Assembly (NCBI RefSeq): GCF_007954265.1
Contig: NZ_VOLS01000011.1
Coordinates: 1-64,000, forward strand
Source of the DNA: Colwellia sp. C1TZA3
GTDB lineage: Bacteria > Pseudomonadota > Gammaproteobacteria > Enterobacterales > Alteromonadaceae
Direction of reading: 5' to 3'
Length of the DNA stretch: 64,000 bases
Shown here piece by piece: positions 26,011-36,335 of this stretch. Every line of letters starts with the position of its first letter. Position 1 is the first letter of the stretch. The notes below the pieces were generated by a model. The model was not told the origin of the DNA and did no database searches. It was given only the letters and a program-made list of their open reading frames with translations. The position numbers were made by a program, and so were the translations under genes.

Positions 26011-27843
26011 TTACTCACCGTCTAAGAAACTTTTCAATTGCTCAGAGCGTGAAGGGTGGCGCAATTTGCGTAATGCTTTTGCTTCAATTTGACGAATACG
26101 CTCACGTGTGACATCAAATTGTTTACCGACTTCTTCAAGGGTATGATCAGTGTTCATATCGATACCAAAGCGCATTCTTAACACTTTTGCTTCACGAGCA
26201 GTTAGACCCGCTAATACTTCATGTGTCGCATGCTTTAAGTTTTCAGAGGTGGCAGAATCAACCGGCAATTCTCCGCTACCATCTTCGATGAAGTCACCTA
26301 AGTGGGAGTCTTCATCATCACCAATCGGCGTTTCCATTGAAATTGGCTCTTTAGCGATTTTCAACACTTTGCGAATTTTATCTTCCGGCATAATCATGCG
26401 TTCAGCTAATTCTTCAGGTGTTGGTTCGCGACCCATTTCTTGTAACATTTGGCGTGAAATACGGTTAAGTTTATTAATCGTTTCAATCATATGTACTGGA
26501 ATACGGATAGTACGTGCCTGATCGGCAATTGAACGAGTAATCGCTTGACGGATCCACCATGTTGCATAAGTTGAGAACTTATAACCACGACGATATTCAA
26601 ACTTATCAACTGCTTTCATTAAACCAATGTTACCTTCTTGAATTAAATCCAAGAATTGTAAGCCACGGTTAGTGTATTTTTTCGCAATTGAGATAACTAA
26701 ACGTAAGTTAGCTTCGACCATTTCTTTTTTCGCACGACGAGCTTTCGCTTCACCGATCGACATACGACGGTTAATGTCTTTAATGCCGTGAACATTGAGA
26801 TAAGTCTCTTCTTCTAACATGTTCAGTTTATAAATACAGCGTTCAACATCTAATTCGATGTCAGCCATTTTCTTTGAGTAAGGTAGGCCGGCTGCTTTTT
26901 GTTCTTCAAACCAATTTTTCGAGGTTTCGTTACCAGGAAATATTTTGATGAAGGTAATTTTTGGCATACCAGCACCCACCACACAGTGTTTCATGATCAA
27001 GCGTTCTTGAACACGTAAACGGTCCATAACACTGCGCATGTTTTTCACTAGGCGGTCAAATACTTTGGGTACGATTCTAAATTCTTTAAATACTTCAGCT
27101 AATGCATCGATTGCCAATTGTGCATCAGCATGGCCACGGCCTTTAGCTTTGATGACTTTATTAGCAAATTCGTAGGCAGTTCGCAAAGCAGTGAATTTTT
27201 CACGGGCTTCTTCAGGACAAGGGCCAGTATCTTCTTCTTCCTCGTCTTCATCAGCTTTATCTTCGCTAGCTAATTCTTCTTTAGAAAGCTCTGATCCGAT
27301 ATGAGTTGCTGCCGCTGGAATTTCTTCATCTTGGGCATCAGGGTCTAAAAAGCCAACGATAATGTCGCTTAAGCGCACTTCTTCAGCTTCAAAGTTATCC
27401 CACTGATCAAGCAAATAATTAATTGCCGGCGGGTATTCAGAAACAGAACGTTGTACTTCTTTGATACCTTCTTCGATGCGTTTGGCGATAACAATTTCGC
27501 CTTTACGCGTCAGTAGCTCTACCGTACCCATTTCACGCATGTACATGCGAACGGGATCAGTAGTACGACCAATTTCACTTTCAACGGTCGCAAGTGCTTG
27601 CGCAGCAGCTTCAGCAGCATCTTCATCAGTATTTGCTTCACTCATCATTAACGTATCGTTATCAGGAGCGTTTTCAAACACCTGAATACCCATGTCGTTA
27701 ATCATTCGAATGATGTCTTCAACTTGATCTGAGTCGATAATATCCTGAGGTAGATGATCGTTAACTTGTGCAAAAGTTAAATAACCTTGCTCTTTACCTT
27801 TTATTATTAACTCTTTAAGTCTAGATTGAGGGGCTTGATCCAT
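26011..27843 (-). CDS. rpoD: RNA polymerase sigma70 factor RpoD
   Basis: The 610-residue primary sigma factor. Region 1.1 is at the N-terminus ([20 protein letters not shown]) and is followed by an acidic non-conserved stretch ([14 protein letters not shown]). Region 2 has the [38 protein letters not shown] segment and the -10-reading [10 protein letters not shown]. Region 4 ends with [20 protein letters not shown], which reads the -35 box. Length and order are standard. It is the last gene of the rpsU-yqeY-dnaG-rpoD macromolecular synthesis operon, with its own 132-bp spacer after dnaG and a terminator downstream. Confidence 0.98.
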   Translation of the reverse strand: MDQAPQSRLKELIIKGKEQGYLTFAQVNDHLPQDIIDSDQVEDIIRMINDMGIQVFENAPDNDTLMMSEANTDEDAAEAAAQALATVESEIGRTTDPVRMYMREMGTVELLTRKGEIVIAKRIEEGIKEVQRSVSEYPPAINYLLDQWDNFEAEEVRLSDIIVGFLDPDAQDEEIPAAATHIGSELSKEELASEDKADEDEEEEDTGPCPEEAREKFTALRTAYEFANKVIKAKGRGHADAQLAIDALAEVFKEFRIVPKVFDRLVKNMRSVMDRLRVQERLIMKHCVVGAGMPKITFIKIFPGNETSKNWFEEQKAAGLPYSKKMADIELDVERCIYKLNMLEEETYLNVHGIKDINRRMSIGEAKARRAKKEMVEANLRLVISIAKKYTNRGLQFLDLIQEGNIGLMKAVDKFEYRRGYKFSTYATWWIRQAITRSIADQARTIRIPVHMIETINKLNRISRQMLQEMGREPTPEELAERMIMPEDKIRKVLKIAKEPISMETPIGDDEDSHLGDFIEDGSGELPVDSATSENLKHATHEVLAGLTAREAKVLRMRFGIDMNTDHTLEEVGKQFDVTRERIRQIEAKALRKLRHPSRSEQLKSFLDGE

Positions 27844-27975
27844 TGACGAGTGTCCACCTATTTATGGCTATCAAAATTACAACAGTTAGCAGGAAATTAT
27901 AGCGAAATATTTACTAAATTACCAGCGATAAACTGTTCTTCTGTTTATTCTAAATATAACTTAAACGATATTGTT

Positions 27976-29733
27976 CTATGCGCTTAGTAAACCGTGCAAT
28001 TCTTGCTTTTCGATTAACGTTAAGCCGGTGCTACGTTCTTTTTCTAATAATTGCTCTGTGCGTTGTTCAATAAAAATATTTAAAAAGTTTTCAATTAGAT
28101 CTAAAAACATACTTTCAGCATTTTCTGCTTCAACATGATGCTCTAAGCACAGCAGTTTTGTTAACTGTTTTCCGGCTTCCTGGCCTCTAAAATGCTCAAT
28201 TAATTGTGCACTATTTACCTTTGGGTTTTGCTTACACAATGCTAATAACGTATTTAGCAAAGGTATACCTGGCATATTTAATTCATTTAAAATGGCTGAG
28301 TCTGGTAGTATCTTTACTATATGGGGATGCTCAAGTAGTAATGCAATAGCGAGTCTTACTGGGGTAATTTTAGGTCGCTTAGCTTTGGCTTTATTTTCAG
28401 TGACGTTAGCAAAGTTTTTATGCAATTTTTTTAATTGCATTTCGTTACTTGCACCAAACTGATTTGCTAGCTTAGTGACAATGGCGTCTTTTAGATTACT
28501 TTCAGGTAATTTGGCTAAATAAGGCTGAAAAGCACTGACAGCAGCACCTTTTCCTTCGGGGGAGCTCATATCGATTTGGCTTAGTAAGTGCTCAAATAAA
28601 AATTGTGACAATGGCGTGGCATTATCTAATATGGTTTCAAAAACCGCTTGGCCTTGTTCTCGGATCATTGAGTCAGGGTCTTCGCCGTCAGGTAAAAAAA
28701 CAAATTTGAGGCTGCAACCATCTTGAATTAACGGTAAGGCATTATCTAGCGCTCGCCATGCAGCATCGCGGCCAGCTCGGTCACCATCGTAACAACAAAT
28801 AACTTCTTTGACGGTGCGAAACAGGGTTTGTAGTTGTTCGGGCGTTGTTGCTGTACCTAGTGAGGCAACCGCATAGTCAACACCGTGTTGTGCGAGTGCA
28901 ACTACATCCATATAGCCTTCAACCACCACTAAACGTTTCAGTTGTTTAATGGCTTGTTTTGCTTCATAAAGGCCATATAATTCTTGGCCTTTATGGTAAA
29001 TTCGTGTTTCTGGCGAGTTAAGGTACTTGGGCGTACCATCACTTAATACTCGGCCACCAAAACCGACAACGCGACCGCGTTTATCGCGAATAGGAAATTG
29101 AATGCGGCCTCTAAATCGGTCATAAGGTTTGTTCTTATCGCCTTGAACGGCCATGCCTAAGTCAACAAGCTGTTGATTTATTTGGCCGCTGCGGCCAAAG
29201 ACTTTCATCATGCCGTCCCAAGCATCACTGATATAACCTATGCCAAAGCGCTTAACTATTTCGCCGCTTAAACCTCGGCCTTTTAAATAATCAATCGCGA
29301 CATTTTTGTCGGTGGCTACTTTTAATTGCTGTTGAAAAAAACGGCCAATTTGCGCCATTAATTCATAGTCATCTTGTTTTTGTATGTAAGCTTTTTGATC
29401 TTGTTTTTGTTGTATAGGTGAACGGGTGTTTTGTTCGCGTGGCACGTCCATATTGTAATGGGAAGCTAACTCTTCAACGGCATCAGGAAACTCTAAACGG
29501 TCAAATTCCATTAAAAACGAAATGGCATTGCCATGTTCACCACAACCGAAGCAGTGATAAAATTGTTTATCTTGGCTAACACTAAAAGAAGGTGATTTTT
29601 CGGTATGAAAAGGGCAACAAGCTTGGTAATTTTTACCGGCTTTTTTTAATGGTACGCGAGAATCTATTAATTCGACAATATCGGCTCGAGCCAATAAGTC
29701 ATCAATAAACTGTCGAGGGATCATACCAGCCAT
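27976..29733 (-). CDS. dnaG: DNA primase DnaG
   Basis: The 585-residue primase that lays RNA primers at the replication fork. The N-terminal zinc-binding domain shows CCPFHTEKSPSF and FYHCFGCGEHGN. The TOPRIM core includes VVVEGYMDVVAL and CYDGDRAGRDAA. A C-terminal helicase-binding domain follows. The start MAGMIPRQFIDDLL aligns with the usual DnaG start. It lies in the macromolecular synthesis operon between yqeY and rpoD, preceded by an intercistronic terminator. Confidence 0.98.
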   Translation of the reverse strand: MAGMIPRQFIDDLLARADIVELIDSRVPLKKAGKNYQACCPFHTEKSPSFSVSQDKQFYHCFGCGEHGNAISFLMEFDRLEFPDAVEELASHYNMDVPREQNTRSPIQQKQDQKAYIQKQDDYELMAQIGRFFQQQLKVATDKNVAIDYLKGRGLSGEIVKRFGIGYISDAWDGMMKVFGRSGQINQQLVDLGMAVQGDKNKPYDRFRGRIQFPIRDKRGRVVGFGGRVLSDGTPKYLNSPETRIYHKGQELYGLYEAKQAIKQLKRLVVVEGYMDVVALAQHGVDYAVASLGTATTPEQLQTLFRTVKEVICCYDGDRAGRDAAWRALDNALPLIQDGCSLKFVFLPDGEDPDSMIREQGQAVFETILDNATPLSQFLFEHLLSQIDMSSPEGKGAAVSAFQPYLAKLPESNLKDAIVTKLANQFGASNEMQLKKLHKNFANVTENKAKAKRPKITPVRLAIALLLEHPHIVKILPDSAILNELNMPGIPLLNTLLALCKQNPKVNSAQLIEHFRGQEAGKQLTKLLCLEHHVEAENAESMFLDLIENFLNIFIEQRTEQLLEKERSTGLTLIEKQELHGLLSA

Positions 29734-29816
29734 AAATACTATTACATCCAGATAAAATTCTATTTTACACCAATCAGGCTTGGAAAATAGTAGGTTCTTA
29801 TATTCTAGTTAAAATA

Positions 29817-29845
29817 AAACCGCGAGGCCTAGGCTATCGCGGTTT
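29817..29845 (-). terminator. Intercistronic terminator between yqeY and dnaG
   Basis: AAACCGCGA and TCGCGGTTT form a 9-bp stem, followed on the minus strand by TTTTATTTT. It sits 40 bp after the yqeY stop and 84 bp before dnaG, so it should lower dnaG output relative to rpsU, as in the classical operon. Confidence 0.8.
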
Positions 29846-29884
29846 ATATTTGGCTTGAACATTGAAGTTCAAAAAGAAGCTTAA

Positions 29885-30331
29885 CTAACTGTTTAAAATG
29901 ACTCTGACTTGGCCGCTTACTGCGCCCAAATCAGCTTTACCTTGCATTAGCGGTTTTAATACCGCCATTACTTTACCCATATCAGCCATTGAGGCTGCAC
30001 CGGTATCGGCAATCGTTGTGGTAATCAGTTGGTTAATTTCATCTGCAGATAAGGGTTGAGGCAGAAAATATTCTATAGCGATAACTTCTGCAGCTTCTTT
30101 AGCTGCTAGTTCATCACGACCACCTTCAGTAAACATCTTGATAGATTCTTTGCGTTGTTTAACCATTTTGGTTAACAAGGCAATGATATTTTCATCAGTT
30201 GCTTCTGTTTTGTGATCTATTTCTGCCAGTTTTATCGCAGAAAGTGCCATACGAATTACGCCAAGACGAAGTTTGTCTTTGGCACGCATGGCATTTTTCA
30301 TTTCATCTTGCAGTTGACTAAGTAGACTCAT
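29885..30331 (-). CDS. yqeY: YqeY/GatB-like protein
   Basis: A 148-residue protein of the YqeY family, related to the tail domain of the amidotransferase GatB. Recognisable segments are MKNAMRAKDKLRLGVIRMALSAIK at the start and MGKVMAVLKPLMQGKADLG near the end. A tRNA-related role is suspected in the family but is not established. It lies 53 bp after rpsU and 84+ bp before dnaG in the conserved operon. Confidence 0.93.
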   Translation of the reverse strand: MSLLSQLQDEMKNAMRAKDKLRLGVIRMALSAIKLAEIDHKTEATDENIIALLTKMVKQRKESIKMFTEGGRDELAAKEAAEVIAIEYFLPQPLSADEINQLITTTIADTGAASMADMGKVMAVLKPLMQGKADLGAVSGQVRVILNS

Positions 30332-30384
30332 AATTTAATTTACGCTTAAGTTAACTCAGTTGACTTAGGATTTACTAAGGTATC

Positions 30385-30600
30385 TTAGTACATGCGAACG
30401 CGACGAGCGTTCTCACGAGAAACTTTTTTAGCTGCGCGTTTTACTGCGGCTGCTTTTTTACGCTTACGTTCCCAAGTCGGCTTTTCATAAGATTCGCGAC
30501 GGCGAACTTCTGAAAGGATACCTGCTTTTTCACATGAACGTTTAAAACGACGTAATGCAACGTCAAATGGTTCGTTTTCTCTTACTTTAATTACTGGCAT
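30385..30600 (-). CDS. rpsU: 30S ribosomal protein S21
   Basis: A 71-residue, strongly basic protein of the small subunit, essential for initiation on many mRNAs. The start [20 protein letters not shown] and the arginine-rich end ([16 protein letters not shown]) are typical. It is the first gene of the macromolecular synthesis operon. The 418-bp gap upstream separates it from the divergent tsaD; I see no further gene there. Confidence 0.98.
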   Translation of the reverse strand: MPVIKVRENEPFDVALRRFKRSCEKAGILSEVRRRESYEKPTWERKRKKAAAVKRAAKKVSRENARRVRMY

Positions 30601-31018
30601 GTACTATTTTACCTTAGTTTAGGAATCTATATAAATCGGTGTCTGATTTCAGCTAAATAGCCTCATCTTCACCCACTCTATTAAAAATTGGTGACGTATT
30701 CTAATGCGAAGGCTATAGCAATGTAAAGTGGAATTAACCTTTTCACTGCTTTTATTGCCTGAGTAGTTGCCCAAATAGCACAATAATAGTCGTTGTATAA
30801 ATAGTAGCTGTTATATTGACATAATGCCTATTCACTTTATTTACCGTGCATTACTAAAGCCAAGTGGTAGCTTTGAAAATATTTTGGCTATCTTTATGCG
30901 CTATAAATTGAAAGTTGCTTAGGGCATAGGTAAAATCAGCAACCAAATGACGGCTGCAGCTTAATACGAGTGAATAGTCGACCTCACTATTGATGTAACA
31001 CGGCTAGGTAAAAAAACT

Positions 31019-32068
31019 ATGCGAATTTTAGGTATTGAAACCTCTTGTGATGAAACCGGTATTGCGATTTATGATGATGGGCAAGGGGATCTACCTGCGG
31101 GTATCGTTGCCCATAAGTTATATAGTCAAATTGCCGTTCATGCCGATTATGGTGGAGTAGTGCCAGAGTTGGCATCACGTGATCATGTCCGTAAAACGAT
31201 ACCCTTAATAAAAGAAGTCCTTGCTGAAGCTAATTTAACGCCTGCTGATTTAGACGGTGTGGCTTATACCGCTGGACCGGGGTTAGTGGGCGCCTTATTG
31301 GTTGGCTGTTCAATTGGCCGTAGTTTAGCTTATGGCTGGAACTTGCCTGCCGTGCCAGTGCATCATATGGAAGGGCATTTGTTAGCACCTATGCTAGAAG
31401 AAAATGTACCTGACTTTCCATTCGTTGCTTTATTAGTGTCTGGTGGCCATACCATGTTGGTGCGTGTTGATGGCATTGGCCACTATGAATTATTGGGTGA
31501 ATCCGTTGATGATGCCGCAGGTGAAGCTTTTGATAAAACCGCAAAATTATTAGGGCTTGACTACCCTGGTGGACCGGTATTAGCGAAAATGGCAGAAAGT
31601 GGTCGAAAAGGTCGTTATAAGTTTCCAAGGCCTATGACGGATAAACCTGGGCTAAACTTTAGCTTTAGCGGTTTAAAAACCTCAGCCGCTGTTACTATTC
31701 GAAAAGAAGAAAAAGCACTATTAACACCTGAGCAAAAAGCGCAAATGCAAGCTGATATTGCTTATGCCTTTCAAGAGGCAGTCGTTGATACGCTAGTCAT
31801 TAAATGTAAACGGGCATTAAAACAATGTGATTTAAATCGTTTAGTTATTGCTGGTGGTGTTAGTGCCAATACGGCGTTAAGAGAAAAATTAGCAGAAATC
31901 ACCAAAAAATTAGGTGGGGAAGTTTTTTATCCTAGGCCTGAATTTTGTACGGACAACGGTGCTATGATCGCCTACGCGGGCTTACAACGCTTAAAAGCCG
32001 GTGTTGATACCGACTTAACCTTTAAGGCCACACCACGTTGGCCCCTAGATACCTTGCAGCCTATTTAA
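31019..32068 (+). CDS. tsaD: tRNA N6-threonylcarbamoyladenosine synthase subunit TsaD
   Basis: The 349-residue catalytic subunit that transfers threonylcarbamoyl to A37 of ANN-decoding tRNAs, working with TsaB and TsaE. ASKHA-fold motifs are [16 protein letters not shown], the metal-binding [20 protein letters not shown], and [10 protein letters not shown] near the end. Length is standard. It is divergent from rpsU, as in many gammaproteobacteria, and convergent with plsY. Confidence 0.98.
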   Translation: MRILGIETSCDETGIAIYDDGQGDLPAGIVAHKLYSQIAVHADYGGVVPELASRDHVRKTIPLIKEVLAEANLTPADLDGVAYTAGPGLVGALLVGCSIGRSLAYGWNLPAVPVHHMEGHLLAPMLEENVPDFPFVALLVSGGHTMLVRVDGIGHYELLGESVDDAAGEAFDKTAKLLGLDYPGGPVLAKMAESGRKGRYKFPRPMTDKPGLNFSFSGLKTSAAVTIRKEEKALLTPEQKAQMQADIAYAFQEAVVDTLVIKCKRALKQCDLNRLVIAGGVSANTALREKLAEITKKLGGEVFYPRPEFCTDNGAMIAYAGLQRLKAGVDTDLTFKATPRWPLDTLQPI

Positions 32069-32104
32069 GTACTCAGGTTTTGTGATTAAAACCGGTAATA
32101 AAGG

Positions 32105-32677
32105 CTACTTTTTGATAAAAGATATTTTGGTTTCTTTGCCCTGTAATAATCTGACAATATTGTCTTTATGCCTAAATATAATCAGTGCTGATAACATTAA
32201 TACTGGGTAGACATAAATAGGCTTTAATAACCAAGTATATAAGGGGGCTATTGATACCGTAACAATAGCCGCCAAACTGGAATAGCGGCTAACTTTAGCG
32301 ACTAGCAACCAGGTTAAAATAAGTAGCCCACCTAAATCTAAGCCAATAGGTAACAACACACCAAAAGTAGTAGCAACGGCTTTTCCACCCTTGAAATTAA
32401 AAAATATTGGGTACATGTGGCCTAAACAAGCGGCGACAGCAATAATACCTAAGTAGACGGGATCTAAGCCTAAAAAATAGCCACCCCATACCGGTAATGT
32501 GCCTTTGAGTATGTCAAAAAGTAGTACAGTTGCCGCAACAAACTTATTACTTATACGTAAGACATTTGTCGCACCTGGATTTTTTGAACCTGTTGAGCGG
32601 GGATCGGGTAAGTTAAGTAATTTGCAAAGTAAAATGGCACTCGAAATTGAACCTACTAAGTAAGCCATCACAACCAT
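32105..32677 (-). CDS. plsY: Acyl-phosphate:glycerol-3-phosphate acyltransferase PlsY
   Basis: A 190-residue integral membrane enzyme that makes lysophosphatidic acid from acyl phosphate and glycerol 3-phosphate. Conserved cytoplasmic loops are visible: [40 protein letters not shown] and the end region [11 protein letters not shown]. About five membrane segments are present. Two close ATG codons (32677 and 32668) could both serve as the start; I keep the first. It is divergent from folB. Confidence 0.95.
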   Translation of the reverse strand: MVVMAYLVGSISSAILLCKLLNLPDPRSTGSKNPGATNVLRISNKFVAATVLLFDILKGTLPVWGGYFLGLDPVYLGIIAVAACLGHMYPIFFNFKGGKAVATTFGVLLPIGLDLGGLLILTWLLVAKVSRYSSLAAIVTVSIAPLYTWLLKPIYVYPVLMLSALIIFRHKDNIVRLLQGKETKISFIKK

Positions 32678-32915
32678 TAAAAATGTTACAAGTAAGGTAC
32701 TGATACTAAGCTTCTTCTTAAACAGGCGTTAGCAAAAGTTATAAAAAAATTTATTCTTTTTAGCTTTTTGACATTGTAGCGCGATGTTTACTAGTTTTTC
32801 TAGACCTGCACAGGTAAACTCGCCATTTATTTTTTAAAGTAAGTTTTAGCGATTGCGGGTTTTATCTCGATTAATGCAATGGTTAAATACTGCCAAACCA
32901 TGTAAGGGTTTTAGT

Positions 32916-33287
32916 GTGGATAAAGTCTATATTGAAGGGTTAACCTTTCAAACAACCATCGGTTTTTTCCAATGGGAAAAAGAAATAAAGCAAACTCTGG
33001 TTATTGATTTAGCGATGGGTTGGAATACGGCGCAAGCGGCAGAAAATGACGAATTAGCTAAAACATTAGACTACGCAAAAATTTCTGAAGCGATTGTTGA
33101 GTTTGCCAACGTTAATCCTGTAGATTTAATTGAAACGCTTGCCGAACGTATTGCTGGCTTTCTTATCGCTGAATATCAAATTCCTTGGCTGCGCCTAAAG
33201 GTAATGAAACCTACTGCGGTGCATAATGCCACTACGGTAGCTGTTGAAATAGAACGTGGCCGACAGCTGTCAGACCAAGCATCATAA
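32916..33287 (+). CDS. folB: Dihydroneopterin aldolase FolB
   Basis: A 123-residue folate biosynthesis enzyme that splits dihydroneopterin to 6-hydroxymethyl-dihydropterin. I place the start at GTG 32916 (then DKVYIEGLTFQTTIGFF), because AAGGG lies 7 nt upstream. It also matches the family's N-terminus; the longer frame from 32853 adds an unrelated 21-residue extension. The LDYAKISEAIVEF and LKVMKPTAV segments are conserved. Its stop overlaps the folK start by one base (TAATG). Confidence 0.92.
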   Translation: MDKVYIEGLTFQTTIGFFQWEKEIKQTLVIDLAMGWNTAQAAENDELAKTLDYAKISEAIVEFANVNPVDLIETLAERIAGFLIAEYQIPWLRLKVMKPTAVHNATTVAVEIERGRQLSDQAS

Positions 33288-33781
33288 TGGCTGAAATTTA
33301 TATTTCGCTGGGTAGTAACATCAATCGTCAACATTATATTGAACAGGGATTAAATGCTTTAACAGAGGCATTTGGCTCGCTTACTTTATCTTCATTATTT
33401 GAAAGTGAAGCTGTCGGCTTTGCAGGTAAGGCCTTTTACAATATGGTGGTTGGAGTCAGTACTGAGCTTACCTTGGCTGACGTGGCGGTAACACTGCGCG
33501 AAATAGAGTTTGCCCATGGTAGAAGCCAAGATGCTAAGAAATTTAGTCCGCGGACCTTAGATTTAGACTTACTACTTTATGATGAGGTTATTGCTGACTC
33601 GCCAGCACAAATACCGCGCGATGAAATTAGCAAAAATGCTTTTGTATTGTGCCCGTTAGCTGAAGTTGCGGGACATTTGGCTCACCCGATTATTGCCCAA
33701 CGCTATGACGAGTTATGGCAACAATATGATAAAAGCCAACAAAAATTAAAAATAGTGGCTTTTATTTGGCCAAAAAAATAA
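33287..33781 (+). CDS. folK: 6-hydroxymethyl-dihydropterin pyrophosphokinase FolK
   Basis: A 164-residue kinase acting right after FolB in folate synthesis. The motifs YISLGSNINRQHYIE, the FYNMVVGV strand and the metal-binding SPRTLDLDLLLYD are intact, as is the FVLCPLAEVA end. It is translationally coupled to folB. uppP follows 24 bp later on the same strand. Confidence 0.97.
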   Translation: MAEIYISLGSNINRQHYIEQGLNALTEAFGSLTLSSLFESEAVGFAGKAFYNMVVGVSTELTLADVAVTLREIEFAHGRSQDAKKFSPRTLDLDLLLYDEVIADSPAQIPRDEISKNAFVLCPLAEVAGHLAHPIIAQRYDELWQQYDKSQQKLKIVAFIWPKK

Positions 33782-33805
33782 GAAAAATAAGGAAATATAA
33801 GCCCC

Positions 33806-34606
33806 ATGAGCACAATTGAAGTTTTTATTTTAGCGTTAATTCAAGGTTTAACTGAGTTTTTGCCGATTTCTAGTTCAGCACATTTAATTTTACCGTCGGC
33901 TGTTTTGGGCTGGAAAGATCAAGGTTTAGCGTTTGATGTTGCTGTTCACGTTGGTACTTTACTGGCGGTCGTGCTTTATTTTCGCAAAGAAGTGGGCTGT
34001 ATGGCTGTGGCTTGGTTTGGCACCTTAAAAGGTGAGCGAAATAATTTTGATGGTAAATTGGCTTGGTGGATTATTTTTGCCACCATCCCCGCTGGTTTAT
34101 TTGGTTTGCTAGGTAAAGACTTTATCGAAGAGCATTTACGCAGTGCACTTGTTATTGCCGCGACAACGTTATTATTTGGTTTTTTGCTTGGCTTTGCTGA
34201 TATTAAAGCTAAACAAAATAAAAGCATTGAAAATTTAGGTTTCAAAGGTGCGATGTTAATTGGCTTAGCACAGGCTATCGCGTTAATACCGGGCACATCG
34301 CGTTCTGGTATTACCATGACTATTGGCTTGATGTTGGGGTTAAGCAGAGAAAATGCTGCGCGTTTTTCCTTTTTACTGTCGATTCCGGCTATTGCCATGG
34401 CGGGCAGTTACTTAACCTTAAAGTTAATTTTGGAAGCCAAAGCTGTAGATTGGTCAGCAATGGGCTTAGGCAGTATATTAGCCTTTGTTAGTGCTTATGC
34501 CTGTATTCACTATTTTCTTATCTTAGTGGGCAAGGTGGGTATGATGCCATTTGTGATTTATCGCTTAGTGCTGGGTGCTGGTCTGCTTTGGTTTGTTGCC
34601 GGATAA
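33806..34606 (+). CDS. uppP: Undecaprenyl-diphosphatase UppP (BacA)
   Basis: A 266-residue polytopic membrane phosphatase that recycles the lipid carrier of peptidoglycan precursors; higher dosage gives bacitracin tolerance. The family signatures [15 protein letters not shown] near the start and [34 protein letters not shown] in the second half are present. AAGGAA precedes the ATG. It is probably co-transcribed with folB-folK and ends at a strong terminator. Confidence 0.97.
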   Translation: MSTIEVFILALIQGLTEFLPISSSAHLILPSAVLGWKDQGLAFDVAVHVGTLLAVVLYFRKEVGCMAVAWFGTLKGERNNFDGKLAWWIIFATIPAGLFGLLGKDFIEEHLRSALVIAATTLLFGFLLGFADIKAKQNKSIENLGFKGAMLIGLAQAIALIPGTSRSGITMTIGLMLGLSRENAARFSFLLSIPAIAMAGSYLTLKLILEAKAVDWSAMGLGSILAFVSAYACIHYFLILVGKVGMMPFVIYRLVLGAGLLWFVAG

Positions 34607-34633
34607 TGGTTATAATACCACCAGTTTATAAAT

Positions 34634-34655
34634 AAACGCGCTCTGGCGCGTTTTT
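34634..34655 (+). terminator. Terminator after uppP
   Basis: AAACGCGC and GCGCGTTT form an 8-bp stem with a 4-nt loop, followed by a T run, 28 bp after the uppP stop. Confidence 0.88.
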
Positions 34656-34682
34656 GTTATATATAAAATAGATACACATACC

Positions 34683-34719
34683 AATACCAAAAGGGTAGTT
34701 TGCTACCGCACTTGGTATT
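34683..34719. repeat. Short nested inverted repeat
   Basis: AATACCAA and TTGGTATT flank a second pair GGTAG/CTACC, so the 37 bp fold into a two-part hairpin. It lies between uppP and the acyl-CoA dehydrogenase gene. The outer arms resemble the ends of the scattered repeat elements, but the interior is unrelated. No T run follows, so it is not a normal terminator. Confidence 0.6.
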
Positions 34720-34824
34720 ACTTTATCACCTTAGTCGTACTAATGTTTTAACCTTGCTGAGCAGCTTTAGCGATGGCGTTAGTGACAGTGATAGATATTT
34801 AGCTAATAAAAAGTGAGAAGTTTA

Positions 34825-35979
34825 ATGGATTTGTCTTTAACTGAAGAACAAATAATGATTCAAGATATGGCACGAAAATTTGCCGATAGTGAATTAGCAC
34901 CTGTCGCGGCACAGCTTGATGAAACAAGGGATCAAAGTTTATTTTTAAAGAACTTAGCACAACTTAATGAACTCGGCTTTATGGGCTTAAATATTAAAGC
35001 TGAATATGGTGGTGTCGAAGCGGGTAGTGTCGCTTTTAGCTTAGCGATTACCGAATTAGCCCGCGCTTGTGCATCAACAGCGGTGACAACTTCAGTGACT
35101 AATATGGTTGCAGAAGTTATTCAAGCGGTAGGCAACGATGAACAAAAAAGTAAATATTTGCCAAAAATTTGTAGTGGTGAGTTTCGTGCGGGTGGCTTTT
35201 GTTTAAGTGAAACGGTTGCAGGCTCAGATCCCGCTGGAATGAAAACGCAAGCCGTTAAAGACGGTGATGACTATCTTATTAGCGGTAGTAAAGTTTATAT
35301 CACTAGTGGCTCGTTTGCTGATGTATTTGTGGTTTGGGCCGTTACCGACCCAGCAGCAAAAAAAGGCAAAGGTATTTCGTGCTTTATTGTTGAAGCTGGT
35401 ACTGCCGGCATGACGATTGGCAAGTCAGAAGAAAAAATGGGTCAAAAAGCGTCACCGACCAATGAAGTGCATTTTGACAACTGTCGTGTGCCAGCATCGG
35501 CAATGATGGGCGCTGAAAATAAAGGTTTTGGTGTTGCGGTCGGTGAATTGGCTGGTGGTCGTATCGGTATCGGTTCGTTAGCATTAGGTATTGGTCTTGC
35601 TGCGCTTGATTATGCTAAAGCTCATATTGTTGAGCGTAAACAGTTTGGTCAATCACTGTCGAACTTTCAAGGATTACAGTGGACGTTAGCAGAACGCTAT
35701 ACTGAGATGGAAGCGGCACGGTTACTGCTAATGCAAGCGGCCTACACTAAAGATCAAGGCCAACCATTTGGCATGGCCGCTTCAATGGCTAAGTTATTTG
35801 CCGCTGAAAAGGCTAATAAAGCTTGTTATGACGCCTTACAGCTTATGGGCGGTGCAGGTTATATTAGAGAATACCCACTGGAGCGTATGGCGCGCGATGT
35901 GCGTGTAACATCAATATATGAAGGCACTAGTGAGATTCAAAAAGTGATTATTGCTCGAGAATTATTGCAAAAAGTGTAA
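34825..35979 (+). CDS. Acyl-CoA dehydrogenase family protein
   Basis: A 384-residue FAD enzyme that introduces the alpha-beta double bond into acyl-CoA. The ATG at 34825 gives the typical MDLSLTEEQIMIQDMARKFA start; the 4-codon upstream GTG extension is less likely. Flavin-binding CLSETVAGSDPAG and VYITSG regions are followed by ERKQFGQSLSNFQ and the catalytic-base segment SIYEGTSEIQKV. The size fits short/branched-chain dehydrogenases. No other beta-oxidation or branched-chain degradation genes are adjacent, so the chain-length preference is unknown. Confidence 0.9.
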   Translation: MDLSLTEEQIMIQDMARKFADSELAPVAAQLDETRDQSLFLKNLAQLNELGFMGLNIKAEYGGVEAGSVAFSLAITELARACASTAVTTSVTNMVAEVIQAVGNDEQKSKYLPKICSGEFRAGGFCLSETVAGSDPAGMKTQAVKDGDDYLISGSKVYITSGSFADVFVVWAVTDPAAKKGKGISCFIVEAGTAGMTIGKSEEKMGQKASPTNEVHFDNCRVPASAMMGAENKGFGVAVGELAGGRIGIGSLALGIGLAALDYAKAHIVERKQFGQSLSNFQGLQWTLAERYTEMEAARLLLMQAAYTKDQGQPFGMAASMAKLFAAEKANKACYDALQLMGGAGYIREYPLERMARDVRVTSIYEGTSEIQKVIIARELLQKV

Positions 35980-35999
35980 GTAAAAACAATGGTAATTTG

Positions 36000-36034
36000 A
36001 AACGGAGATGAGCTTTGCTGATGTCCGTTTTTTT
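36000..36034 (+). terminator. Terminator after the acyl-CoA dehydrogenase gene
   Basis: AAACGGA and TCCGTTT arms enclose a 17-nt loop region, and a run of seven T residues follows. Stop codon 21 bp upstream. Confidence 0.7.
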
Positions 36035-36131
36035 ATGCTTCTTTTATATGAGCATGACGCAGATTAAACCATGATGTGCAAAGCCAGGCTAAGGTTATTT
36101 AACTTTTGCTATTGCAGCTAGCGCAGCGTTA

Positions 36132-36186
36132 TACCCGTTCCATTAAGTTTGTGATCTTGTTGTGCGTAGGAAAAATAACTCAAGAT
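36132..36186 (-). repeat. Truncated family 1 element (copy D)
   Basis: About 55 bp match only one end of family 1 (TACCCGTTCC through AATAACTCAAG), then diverge. It lies in the 356-bp gap before the CnoX-like gene, which otherwise holds a terminator and no recognisable gene. Confidence 0.75.
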
Positions 36187-36335
36187 AATTGTTCTTTCGA
36201 CATGCTTTCATCATCAATGGTGCTGTTTGTGACTAGGTCTTTGCTAAGTGCTTAGAAATATTTAGCCCCGTTGCTTGTATCTTAGGTGTTTGGCCCCAAT
36301 TTAAAATATATATCTTTATTATTGGAACGGCATTG

